Positions 17,103 through 28,815 of a DNA stretch of 28,918 bases are shown here, piece by piece (the first letter of the stretch is position 1; each line of letters opens with the position of its first letter). A program made the translations under genes and the position numbers. Location: assembly GCA_964615935.1 (NCBI GenBank), contig CAZTTG010000082.1:1-28918 (forward strand), read 5' to 3'. The notes under the pieces are model-generated. The model was not told the DNA's origin. It was given only the letters and a program-made list of their open reading frames with translations, and did not search any database. This stretch comes from CAZTTG01 sp964615935 (lineage in GTDB: Bacteria; Planctomycetota; UBA1135; GCA-002686595).

Positions 17103-19457
17103 ATGGAGTCCGAGCGCTGGAGGCGGATCGAAGCGCTCTTCCACGCCGCCCTGGAGCGCGATGTCGACGAGCGGGGGGATTTCCTCGACGACAGCTGCGG
17201 GCCCGACGACGAGCTGCGAGACAAGATCGCGGCCCTGCTCGACGCGGACGGGGGCCCGAACGACCTCACCCGACCCTCCTCCGAGGAGACCGTGGGTCGG
17301 CTGACGGGACGGAGGTCGGACAGGGACTGGACCGGGCAGTGCATCGGCGCGTGGCGCGTGATCCGCCGCCTCGCCTCGGGCGGCATGGGCACGGTGTACC
17401 TGGCGACCCGCGCCGACGAGGAGTACGAGCAGCGGGTGGCCCTGAAGGTGCTCAAGCGCGGCACCGACACCGACGAGGTGCTCGAGCGCTTCCGCCGCGA
17501 GCGCCAGACCCTGGCGCGGCTCGACCACCCGGGCATCGCCCGCCTGCTGGACGGCGGCGCCACCGAGGACGGTCTGCCCTACCTGGTGATGGAGTACGTC
17601 GACGGGGTGCCCATCGACGACTACTGCGACGCGCAGCGGCTCTCGACCCTCGACCGGCTCCGGCTCTTCCGCCTGGCCTGCGCGGCGGTCCACTACGCCC
17701 ACCAGAACCTGGTGGTCCACCGCGACATCAAGTCCAGCAACATCCTGGTCGACCGGGACGGCCTGCCCAAGCTGCTCGACTTCGGGATCGCCAAGTCCAT
17801 CGGAACGGATCCCCGCGGGCGGCTGGCCCTGACGCGCACCGGCGCGCGAGTGATGACGCCCGAGTACGCCAGCCCGGAGCAGGTTCGCGGCGAGAACGTC
17901 ACCACCGCCACCGACGTCTACTCGCTGGCGGTCGTCCTGTACCGGATCCTGACCGGACACCGCCCCTACGATCTGCCCACGGCCCTGGCCCACGAGCTCG
18001 AGCGGGTCATCTGCGAGGAGCAGCCGGAGAAGCCCTCGGCGGTGATCCGGCGCACGCGCGACGAGGTCCAGCCGGACGGGAGCACCCTCCGGCTCACGCC
18101 GGAGGTGGTGTGCGCCACCCGGGAGCCGCGCCCGGAGGTCCTGCGCCGGCGGCTGGCGGGTGGCCTGGACACCATCGTGCTGATGGGGATGCACAAGGCG
18201 CCCGCCCGCCGCTACGCCTCGGTCGGGGAGCTCTCCCAGGACATCGGCCGCTTCCTGGAGGAACGGCCGGTGGTCGCGCGCAAGGACACCTGGGGCTACC
18301 GGGCGGCGAGGTTCATGCGCCGCAACAAGGTCCTGGTCTCGGTGACGGCCCTCCTGGTGCTCAACCTGATCGGCGGGATCGTGGGGACCTCCTGGCTGGC
18401 GCAGGTCGCGGGTCGCCGGCTGGAGCAGGTGCTGAGGCTCTCCGACGCCCTGCGGCTGTCGCGGATGGCGGCCGAGGCCGAGGAGCTGTGGCCGGCGCGC
18501 GCCGAGAAGGGGCCCGCGATGGAAGCCTGGCTGCGGGAGGCGGATGAGCTCGTGGCTCGGCTCCCACTCCACCGCGCGACCCTCGGGGACCTTCGCGCCC
18601 GGGGCCTGCGGAGCGAGGACTCCGGGGGATCCTCCGATCTCCGCTACGAGACTCCCGAGGAGCAGTGGCAGCACCAGGCGCTCACCGATCTGGTCGAGGG
18701 GCTGGCGGCCTTCGAGGCTCCCGGTGGCCCCGTCGAGGAGATGCGGGAGCGGCTGCACTTCGCCCGCAACGTGCGGCGCTGGACGGTCGACGATCACGCC
18801 CGGGAGTGGGCCGAGGCCACGGCCGCGATCGCCGACCCGTCGATCTGCCCGGCCTACGGGGGGCTGGCGATCCAGGAGCAGCCGGGCCTGATACCCATCG
18901 GTCCCGATCCCCACTCGGGGCTGTGGGAGTTCGCGCACCTGCGGACCGGCGCGGTCCCGCGGCGCGACGAGGCGGGGCGCATCCAGCTCACCGAGGAGAG
19001 CGGCCTGGTTCTCGTCCTGCTCCCCGGCGGGACCTTCGACATGGGCGCGGAGAGGCCCTCGGAAGCCCGGCCGCCGGGCTCCGCCGGCTCCGACCCCCTG
19101 GCCGGGTCGAACGAGGGGCCCGTGCACGCCGTGGAGCTCGACCCCTTCTTCGCCTCGAAGTACGAGATGACCCACTCGCAGTGGCTGCGGGCGGCCAAGG
19201 AGGACCCCAGCTCGGTGCCGCCCGGTCCCCGCGGCGGTGAGGTGATCACCCCGCTGCACCCGGTCGAGAACGTGAACTGGCCGATGTGCTCCCGGCTCCT
19301 GCGGCAGCTCGGCCTGGCGCTGCCCACCGAGGCCCAGTGGGAGTACGCGGCCCGCGTCGGCACGGGGACGCCCTGGTGGACGGGGGCCGACCGGGAGCTC
19401 CCGCCCGAGGGGCGCTCCTTCAACCTGGGCGTCCGGCCCGTCCGGAGCCTGGAGTAG
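17103..19457 (+). CDS. Ser/Thr protein kinase with C-terminal FGE-sulfatase-like domain, apparently internally deleted
   Basis: 784 residues. The kinase domain (about 84-390) is complete: LASGGMGTVYL loop, Lys115 in VALKVL, HRDIKSSN with Asp208, DFG at 226-228 and TPEYASPEQ. Residues 1-60 are a short helical head common in planctomycete-type kinases. A transmembrane helix lies at about 410-436, followed by a helical linker. From about residue 632 the C-terminal domain matches formylglycine-generating-enzyme-like (SUMF1) sequences: GLVLVLLPGGTFDMG, EGPVHAVELDPFFASKYEMT, HPVENVNW, LPTEAQWEYAARVGTGTPWW. It then jumps from WWTGADRE directly to PEGRSFNLGVRPVRSLE, which looks like the normal C-terminal end. 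Roughly 100 residues of the usual domain core, including the GLYDMxGNVWEW-type block, are absent. The frame is intact. Membrane signalling is the expected role. It ends in TAG and overlaps the convergent CYTH gene by 38 bp. Confidence 0.9.
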   Translation: MESERWRRIEALFHAALERDVDERGDFLDDSCGPDDELRDKIAALLDADGGPNDLTRPSSEETVGRLTGRRSDRDWTGQCIGAWRVIRRLASGGMGTVYLATRADEEYEQRVALKVLKRGTDTDEVLERFRRERQTLARLDHPGIARLLDGGATEDGLPYLVMEYVDGVPIDDYCDAQRLSTLDRLRLFRLACAAVHYAHQNLVVHRDIKSSNILVDRDGLPKLLDFGIAKSIGTDPRGRLALTRTGARVMTPEYASPEQVRGENVTTATDVYSLAVVLYRILTGHRPYDLPTALAHELERVICEEQPEKPSAVIRRTRDEVQPDGSTLRLTPEVVCATREPRPEVLRRRLAGGLDTIVLMGMHKAPARRYASVGELSQDIGRFLEERPVVARKDTWGYRAARFMRRNKVLVSVTALLVLNLIGGIVGTSWLAQVAGRRLEQVLRLSDALRLSRMAAEAEELWPARAEKGPAMEAWLREADELVARLPLHRATLGDLRARGLRSEDSGGSSDLRYETPEEQWQHQALTDLVEGLAAFEAPGGPVEEMRERLHFARNVRRWTVDDHAREWAEATAAIADPSICPAYGGLAIQEQPGLIPIGPDPHSGLWEFAHLRTGAVPRRDEAGRIQLTEESGLVLVLLPGGTFDMGAERPSEARPPGSAGSDPLAGSNEGPVHAVELDPFFASKYEMTHSQWLRAAKEDPSSVPPGPRGGEVITPLHPVENVNWPMCSRLLRQLGLALPTEAQWEYAARVGTGTPWWTGADRELPPEGRSFNLGVRPVRSLE

Positions 19458-19971
19458 CCGGGCCGCCCTCGAGCAGGTCGATGTAGGCGACCTCGACCAG
19501 GTCCGATCGCGAGATCGAGAGCTTCTGCATGAGCTCGGCGGCGATGGCCTCGCCCGCCGCGATCGACTGATCGGGCTGCAGGACCACCTCGATCTCCAGG
19601 AAGCTCCCCAGACCCTCGACCCGATCGAGGTGGATGCGGGTGGTGCCGATCAGGCACAGCCGGCGCTCCTTGCGCACCACCCCGCGGATCCCCAGGGCAG
19701 AGGCCAGCACCTCCTTCAAGGCCCCGGGCGCGCTCGTCGGCGAGATGAGGTAGCGGGACTCGCGCGGTCCGGCCTCGTCGGCGCGCTGGTAGTGGATCAG
19801 CTCGGCCCGATCCTCCCCCAGCTCGCGCAGCTTGAGCCGGCCGACGGGGGTGTGGAAGAAGGTGTCCACCTGGAGCAGGGTGCTGGGGGGGGAGTCGCCG
19901 AGCTCCTCGGCGATCGCCTGCGCGCCGGCGAGGTCCGCGGCGCGCGCCTTGATCTCTACGTTTCGGGCCAT
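19420..19971 (-). CDS. CYTH-domain protein (CyaB/thiamine-triphosphatase-like)
   Basis: 183 residues from ATG at 19971, preceded by AGGAG. The sequence follows class IV adenylate cyclase / CYTH proteins: MARNVEIKARA (the usual EIK acidic-basic start), QVDTFFHTPVGRLKLREL (about 44-61), ELIHYQRAD, TRIHLDRVEGLGSFLEIEVVL and a C-terminal AYIDLLE. The fold binds triphosphate and divalent metal in a tunnel; members act as adenylate cyclases or as triphosphatases/tripolyphosphatases. Which applies here cannot be told. The core ends at IDLLE, where members often stop, but 15 extra residues (GGPATPGSGRAGRPG) lead to TGA at 19420-19422, inside the convergent kinase gene. It is divergent from malate dehydrogenase. 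Confidence 0.9.
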   Translation of the reverse strand: MARNVEIKARAADLAGAQAIAEELGDSPPSTLLQVDTFFHTPVGRLKLRELGEDRAELIHYQRADEAGPRESRYLISPTSAPGALKEVLASALGIRGVVRKERRLCLIGTTRIHLDRVEGLGSFLEIEVVLQPDQSIAAGEAIAAELMQKLSISRSDLVEVAYIDLLEGGPATPGSGRAGRPG

Positions 19972-20060
19972 GTCGGTCGTCTCCTGGCCAGCTCGTCCGC
20001 CGCCCGGGCCCGGGTCGAGCGCCGCGGCCGGGGCGCGGCGCCCTTCCCGGTGGCCTCCCC

Positions 20061-20089
20061 TTGAAATGGGCCGGGGGCGACGGTACAAG
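20061..20089 (+). promoter_or_regulatory. Sigma-70-type promoter for malate dehydrogenase
   Basis: The -35 TTGAAA (20061-20066, 5 of 6) and -10 TACAAG (20084-20089, 4 of 6) are separated by 17 nt. The leader to the ATG at 20140 would be about 45 nt and contains GAGG before the start. It lies in the 168 bp gap divergent from the CYTH gene. Confidence 0.55.
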
Positions 20090-20139
20090 GGTGGTTCTCT
20101 TTTGGGCCAGAGAATACCTACAGTACGAGGACTGATCAG

Positions 20140-21150
20140 ATGTTGAGGAAGATTGGGCTTATCGGCGGCGGATACATCGGCGGGGTGCTTGCTCAGGAGA
20201 TCGCCAATCGACGCCTGGCGAGGGAGGTGGGCCTGGTCGACCCGGCTCCCATGGTGAATCCCGATGACCCGCCCGAGCGGCAGGCGGTCATCGCCAAGCA
20301 GTCGGTCTCGATCGGCAAGTGCCTGGACATCGCCGAGGGCCTGCCGACCCTGCGCAGTGACGTGAGGCTGGTGGGCTCCAAGGACTACTCCTCGCTCGCG
20401 GGCTCGGAGCTGATCATCAACACCGCCGGCGTCCCCCGCAAGGCCCGCCCCGACGGCAGCTTTCCCACGCGGGAAGAGCTCCTGACCATCAACCTGAAGG
20501 TGACCAACGCGGTCGCCGAGGGCATCCAGAGCCAGTGCCCCGACGCCACCGTGATCTCCATCGCCAACCCCCTTGACGCCATCGTCTACACCCTGAACAA
20601 GCGCTTGAGCCCGCCCAAGAACAAGCTGATGGGGATGGCCGGCGTGCTCGACTCCGGTCGCTACTGCACCTTCGTGGCCGAAGCGGCCAACGTCTCGGTG
20701 GAGAACGTCAACGCCATGGTGCTGGGCGGCCACGGCGACACCATGGTCCCGGTCCGCTCCTCCTGCCTGATCGCCGGCGTCCCGGTGACCAAGTTCCTGG
20801 ACGACGAGACCCTGAAGGCCATCGAGGCGCGCACGCGCAAGGCCGGCGGCGAGGTGGTCGGCCTGCTGGGCTTCGGCTCGGCCTTCGTGTCGCCCGCCTG
20901 GTCGGCCCTGGAGATGGCCGAGGCCATCATCTACGACAAGCGCAAGATCATGCCGGTCTGCGCCAAGCTCGACGGTGAGTACGGCGTCGACGGGATCTTC
21001 GTGGGCGTGCCGGGCATCATCGGCAAGAACGGCGTCGAGGAGGTGATCGAGCTGGACCTCACCGCCGAAGAGCAGGCCGCCTTCGAGCACTCGGTCGGCG
21101 CCGTCCGCAAGACCTGCGGCGAAGTCGACGCGATGCTGCAGAATCTGTAG
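20140..21150 (+). CDS. mdh: Malate dehydrogenase (LDH-like, NAD-dependent) with two insertions
   Basis: 336 residues; LDH-like malate dehydrogenases are usually about 310. It interconverts malate and oxaloacetate in the TCA cycle. The Rossmann loop is GLIGGGYIGG (6-15), and Asp34 in GLVDP favours NAD. Arg100 (PRK) and Arg111 fit the substrate-binding arginines, IANPLDA (141-147) supplies the conserved Asn, GMAGVLDSGR has Asp171 and Arg174, and His198 in GGHGDT is the catalytic base. Two regions are longer than usual: about 17 extra residues between Asp34 and GKCLDIAE (60-66), and about five between the two active-site arginines (RKARPDGSFPTREEL). The MDH-type arginine argues against lactate dehydrogenase. 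GAGG lies upstream of the ATG, with a promoter at 20061-20089. It ends in TAG, followed by a strong hairpin. Confidence 0.93.
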   Translation: MLRKIGLIGGGYIGGVLAQEIANRRLAREVGLVDPAPMVNPDDPPERQAVIAKQSVSIGKCLDIAEGLPTLRSDVRLVGSKDYSSLAGSELIINTAGVPRKARPDGSFPTREELLTINLKVTNAVAEGIQSQCPDATVISIANPLDAIVYTLNKRLSPPKNKLMGMAGVLDSGRYCTFVAEAANVSVENVNAMVLGGHGDTMVPVRSSCLIAGVPVTKFLDDETLKAIEARTRKAGGEVVGLLGFGSAFVSPAWSALEMAEAIIYDKRKIMPVCAKLDGEYGVDGIFVGVPGIIGKNGVEEVIELDLTAEEQAAFEHSVGAVRKTCGEVDAMLQNL

Positions 21151-21178
21151 TCCGGGCCAGCCACCCCGGACGCGCCGC

Positions 21179-21234
21179 AGCGGCGGCCGGGCGGGCCCCT
21201 CCCTCGGTGGAAGGGATCTCGCCCGGCCGCCGCT
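21179..21234. terminator. Long hairpin between convergent genes
   Basis: The 15 bp arms 21179-21193 and 21220-21234 (GCGGCGGCCGGGCG and its complement, plus an A-T pair) are perfectly paired. An inner loop of about 26 nt can itself pair partly (TCCC/GGGA). It fills the gap between the malate dehydrogenase TAG and the histidine kinase TGA. Confidence 0.75.
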
Positions 21235-21235
21235 C

Positions 21236-25195
<3,960 letters not shown>

Positions 25196-25221
25196 CCCTA
25201 TGGCGGGGATTGTCGGCCGGC

Positions 25222-25246
25222 CGTGGATCGAGGTTAATCCTCCACG
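25222..25246 (-). terminator. Hairpin after the FG-GAP gene
   Basis: CGTGGA (25222-25227) pairs with TCCACG (25241-25246), with an alternative inner GAGG/CCTC pairing around TTAAT. It lies 22 nt after the TAG of the FG-GAP gene and just before the histidine kinase start. Confidence 0.5.
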
Positions 25247-25267
25247 CGAGGGGGCTTCGAGCGAGCT

Positions 25268-26545
25268 CTACGGGCTGACCACCCGGGCATAGCCGGGTCC
25301 CATGACCTGGTAGGGGCTCAGGCTCTCGACCGCCCCGATCACCAGCTCGGGCCGGCCGTCCCCGTCGAGGTCCGCGCCGCCGCAGATCGATTCTCCCAGG
25401 CGATCGAAGTAGCCGGTCCCGACCAGGGTGAACAGCGGCGCCCCGCTCGCCCCCGAGAAGGCGCTGACACGGCCCATGTGCACGCCGAAGCTGTGGCGCT
25501 CGTTGGCGCCGACCAGGATGTCGTCGAAGCCGTCCTGGTCGAGGTCCCCCGCGAAGGCCACCGAGTGGCCGAACTGGTCGGACACCTGGGGGCTGGTGAA
25601 GGTATGGAGCACCGCGCCGCTCGCTCCCGAGAAGACGCGCGCGTAGCCGCTGCGGAAGGGCTCCACCGCCCCGGCGAGGATGTCGGGATGCCCGTCGGCA
25701 TCGACGTCGCCGGCGGGCGCCAGGGAGGTCCCCAGCATGTCCAGCTCGGCGTCGCCGTGGAAGCGGTAGAGGATCGAGAAGTCGGCTCCCGAGTGGATCC
25801 GCACGCTGCCGGAGAAGGGGAAGTTGACGCCCGCCCCCGGTGCGCCCACGGCGAGGTCCGGGAAGCCGTCCTGGTCGACGTCGCCGACGCCCGCCAACGC
25901 GAAGCCGAAGCGCTCGCGCGGGTCCTGGTTGCGCAGCTCGAAGAGCCGGCTCCCGCTGGCGCCCGAGAAGATAGTCACGTTGCCGTCCCCGGGCCCGCTC
26001 ACGTTGCGCGGATCGCCCACCGCCAGCTCGGGGGCTCCGTCTCCGTCCAGGTCGCCGATCTTCGCCACCGACCAGCCGAAGAGGTCGTGCTTGCCCTTGC
26101 CCGTCAGGCGGTAGAGCGATCGGCCGGTCCGGCCCGAAAACACCTGGGCGTAGCCCGGACGGGAGTAGCCGCCGGTCTCGTTGGCGGCGATGGCCCCCAC
26201 CAGGAGGTCGCCGGTGCCATCGCCGTCCACGTCACCCGCGGCGGCGATGGAGTGACCGAAGCGATCCGAGTACCCCCTGCCCCGGAAGGTCCGGAGGTAC
26301 GACCCATCCACCCCCGAGTGCAAGCGGACCTCCCCCCGGTCGAAGCCCCCCGCCTCCGCGAAGGGGGCGCCCACCGCCACGTCGGCGATCTGGTCCCCGC
26401 TGACGTCGTCGATGAAGCACACCGAGTACCCGAAGTGCTCGCCCACGACCGTGCCGTTGACGTCATAGAGCGTGGTCTGCGCGGAGGCCGTGGCTCCGCC
26501 CAGCAGGAACGCCAGGATGGCGATGCAGCAACTGCCCTGCCTCAT
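25268..26545 (-). CDS. Secreted seven-repeat FG-GAP (integrin-alpha-like) protein
   Basis: 425 residues from ATG at 26545. This start has AAGGAG at good spacing and a signal peptide (MRQGSCCIAILAFLLGGATASA); the longer open frame upstream overlaps the peptidase gene in antisense phase and is not coding. Seven FG-GAP motifs can be counted: DDVSGDQIADVAVGAP, GDVDGDGTGDLLVGA, GDLDGDGAPELAVGDP, GDVDQDGFPDLAVGAP, GDVDADGHPDILAGA, GDLDQDGFDDILVGA and ADLDGDGRPELVIGA. Each alternates with a strand ending like YARVFSGASG. Seven units match a closed seven-bladed calcium-binding propeller that makes up nearly the whole mature protein. Adhesion or ligand binding outside the cell is likely; no enzyme motif is seen. 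It ends in TAG. Confidence 0.94.
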   Translation of the reverse strand: MRQGSCCIAILAFLLGGATASAQTTLYDVNGTVVGEHFGYSVCFIDDVSGDQIADVAVGAPFAEAGGFDRGEVRLHSGVDGSYLRTFRGRGYSDRFGHSIAAAGDVDGDGTGDLLVGAIAANETGGYSRPGYAQVFSGRTGRSLYRLTGKGKHDLFGWSVAKIGDLDGDGAPELAVGDPRNVSGPGDGNVTIFSGASGSRLFELRNQDPRERFGFALAGVGDVDQDGFPDLAVGAPGAGVNFPFSGSVRIHSGADFSILYRFHGDAELDMLGTSLAPAGDVDADGHPDILAGAVEPFRSGYARVFSGASGAVLHTFTSPQVSDQFGHSVAFAGDLDQDGFDDILVGANERHSFGVHMGRVSAFSGASGAPLFTLVGTGYFDRLGESICGGADLDGDGRPELVIGAVESLSPYQVMGPGYARVVSP

Positions 26546-26630
26546 GAGTGACTCCTTCTGCCGGTTGCGGAGGCGAGGCTCCTCGGACGCAGGGTCGCAC
26601 AGGGGGACCGGTAGCGCCACCTCCCGATCG

Positions 26631-26664
26631 GGATCCGGGCGGCCAGCCCCCCCCCCCGGATCCC
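26631..26664 (-). terminator. Hairpin with C-tract after the peptidase gene
   Basis: GGGATCCGG (26631-26639) pairs with CCGGATCCC (26656-26664). The loop holds most of a run of ten C (26648-26657). It lies about 37 nt after the prolyl oligopeptidase stop and before the FG-GAP gene. The C-run may be length-variable. Confidence 0.5.
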
Positions 26665-26700
26665 GCCCGGACGCCCTCGCGAACGGCCCGCGGGCCCGGC

Positions 26701-28815
26701 TCAGCGGCCCACCTGCCACTCCAGGAAGCTCATCATGTCCACCATCTCGTCGATCTGCTGGCGGACCGTCTGCCCCCCCGAGTGGCCGGCCTTGATGTGG
26801 TAGCGCAGGAGGATGGGGTCCTCCGAGGCGTTGCCGGCCTGCAATCGGGCGGCCATCTTGCGGGCGTGCAGGGGAGCCACCCGCGTGTCGCCGTCCCCGG
26901 TGATGAACAGGGTGGCCGGATAGCGCCCGCCGTCCGCCACCTTGTGATAGGGCGAGTAGGCCAGCAGGGTCTCGAACTGCTCGGGATCCTCGCTGCTGCC
27001 GTACTCGGGCACCCAGTACTGGGCCACCATGAACTTGTGGTAGCGGACCATGTCCAGCAGCGGGTAGGTGCACACCACCGCCCCCAGGAGCTCGGGCCGC
27101 TGGGTCAGGATGGCGCCGACCAGGAGTCCGCCGTTGCTGCCCCCCATGACCGCCAGGTGCTCGGGCCGGGTGTAGTCGTTGGCGACCAGGTACTCCGCCG
27201 CGGCGATGAAATCGTCGAAGACGTTCTGCTTGTTGGCCAGCATCCCCGCCTCGTGCCACTCCTCGCCGAACTCCCCGCCGCCCCTCAGGTTGGCCACCGC
27301 GAACACGCCGCCCCGCTGCACCCAGGCGGCGCCCAGACCCGAGAAGCTCGGGGGGAGGCTCAGGTTGAAGCCGCCGTAGCCGGTCAGGAGGGTCGGGTTC
27401 TGGCCGTCGAGCGCGAGGTCCTGGCGGTGGACCAGGAACATCGGGACGGTGGTGCCGTCCCTGGATCGGAAGTGGACCTGATCCACGGTCATGGCCTCGA
27501 TGTCGAGGGGGACGTCGATGCGGGCCCAGACCTCCCGCTGATCGCTCTCCAGGTCGTAGCGGTAGATGGTCGGGGGGATGTGGAAGGAGGAGAACTGGAA
27601 GAAGCCCTCCGTGCTGTCCCAGCGCCCGGAGGCGCCGGCCACCGTGCCCAGCGCATCGAGCTCCAGCTCGCGCAGCTTCCTCCCCTCCATGTCGTAGAGG
27701 GTCGAGACCTGATGGACGTCGACCAGGTGGGTCACCCACAGCCGGCCGCCGGCCGGCGAGGCCCCCTCCAGGACCGCGTCCTCGCGCTCGGGGACCAGCT
27801 CCCTCCAGTGCTCCACCGAGGGCGCGTCCAAATCGGCGATCATCACCCGCTGATTGGGCGCGTCCAGGTTGGTGGTGATCACCAGCTTCTCCCCGGCTAC
27901 GGAGGCGAAGGACTGCGACTCGCCGTCCCGGATGACCTCCTGGAAGGGTCCGTCCTGCGAGAGGTCCTTGAGGTGGATCTCGGTGGGACCGGAGGTGCCC
28001 ATCAGCACGTGGACCATCAGCCACCGGCCGTCATCGGACAGACTCGGCGCCAGAAAGTGCATCGCGCCGTAGCCCTCGCCGAAGACCTCGCGATCCTGGG
28101 AGCGCGGCGTCCCGATCCGGTGCAGCCAGACGCGCGGCGAATCGGTGCCGTACATGGCGTAGTAGTAGCCCGTTCCGTCGGGGGTGAAGTCGATGCCGAT
28201 GTACTTGTCGGCGGGCATCTCGTCCGGCAGGTCCCGTCGGCCGTCGACGTCCCGGACGCGGATCTCGACCTCGTCCACGCCGCCCTGGCGGACGCCGTAG
28301 GCCGCCAGTCGGCCGTCGCGCGAGAGGCCCATGAGGGACACGTTGACGCTGTGGTCCGCGCTCATCCCGTGCGGGTCGACCAGGACCTCGTCGCGGCCGC
28401 GCAGGCCCTCGCGCACGTACAGCACGGCCAGATCCTGATCGGCGGCCTTGCGCGGGAAAAAGTAGCGGCCTCCGCGCTCGATGGGGATCCCGGTGGCGTC
28501 GATCTGAAGCAGGCGGGCGGCCAGCTCCTCGAGCTCCTGCCGCCCGGCGACCTGCGACAGCACCGAGTCGGTGTATCCGTTCTGGTCTCCGATCCACTCC
28601 CGCGTCGAGGAGGACTCCTGGTCCTCGAGCCAGCGGTAGGGATCCTCCACCTCGACGCCGTGCAGGGTGTCGACCACCGGCTCGGCACGGGTGGGAGGGG
28701 GATCGGGGACGCGGATGCGATGCCGCGATTCCGCGTCGCAGCCGGAGGCCAGTCCCAGGGCGAGGAGGCCGAGGGTCGAGCCGAGCGGGAAGGGGCCACG
28801 TCGATGAGCAGTCAT
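26701..28815 (-). CDS. Prolyl oligopeptidase (family S9A), predicted lipoprotein
   Basis: 704 residues, the normal length for the family, which cleaves short peptides after proline. A lipoprotein leader ends in the lipobox LASGC (Cys about 26), with Asp at the +2 position. The N-terminal strand region contains DTLHGVEVEDPYRWLED, followed by the family's beta-propeller. The alpha/beta-hydrolase part has GYGGFNLSLPPSFS, NLRGGGEFGEEWHEAG, GGSNGG with nucleophile Ser560, GDGDTRV with Asp643, and AGHSGG with His678. These positions are close to the textbook enzyme (554, 641, 680), so the protein appears complete and active. AGGAG precedes the ATG. It is the first of three minus-strand genes, though hairpins separate them. 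It probably works at the periplasmic face on peptides. It ends in TGA. Confidence 0.95.
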   Translation of the reverse strand: MTAHRRGPFPLGSTLGLLALGLASGCDAESRHRIRVPDPPPTRAEPVVDTLHGVEVEDPYRWLEDQESSSTREWIGDQNGYTDSVLSQVAGRQELEELAARLLQIDATGIPIERGGRYFFPRKAADQDLAVLYVREGLRGRDEVLVDPHGMSADHSVNVSLMGLSRDGRLAAYGVRQGGVDEVEIRVRDVDGRRDLPDEMPADKYIGIDFTPDGTGYYYAMYGTDSPRVWLHRIGTPRSQDREVFGEGYGAMHFLAPSLSDDGRWLMVHVLMGTSGPTEIHLKDLSQDGPFQEVIRDGESQSFASVAGEKLVITTNLDAPNQRVMIADLDAPSVEHWRELVPEREDAVLEGASPAGGRLWVTHLVDVHQVSTLYDMEGRKLRELELDALGTVAGASGRWDSTEGFFQFSSFHIPPTIYRYDLESDQREVWARIDVPLDIEAMTVDQVHFRSRDGTTVPMFLVHRQDLALDGQNPTLLTGYGGFNLSLPPSFSGLGAAWVQRGGVFAVANLRGGGEFGEEWHEAGMLANKQNVFDDFIAAAEYLVANDYTRPEHLAVMGGSNGGLLVGAILTQRPELLGAVVCTYPLLDMVRYHKFMVAQYWVPEYGSSEDPEQFETLLAYSPYHKVADGGRYPATLFITGDGDTRVAPLHARKMAARLQAGNASEDPILLRYHIKAGHSGGQTVRQQIDEMVDMMSFLEWQVGR

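Noticed and set aside
16932..19259. A 775-codon minus-strand frame opposite the kinase
   Set aside because: The plus-strand kinase has all catalytic motifs; the minus translation is low-complexity Gly/Arg/Leu-rich.
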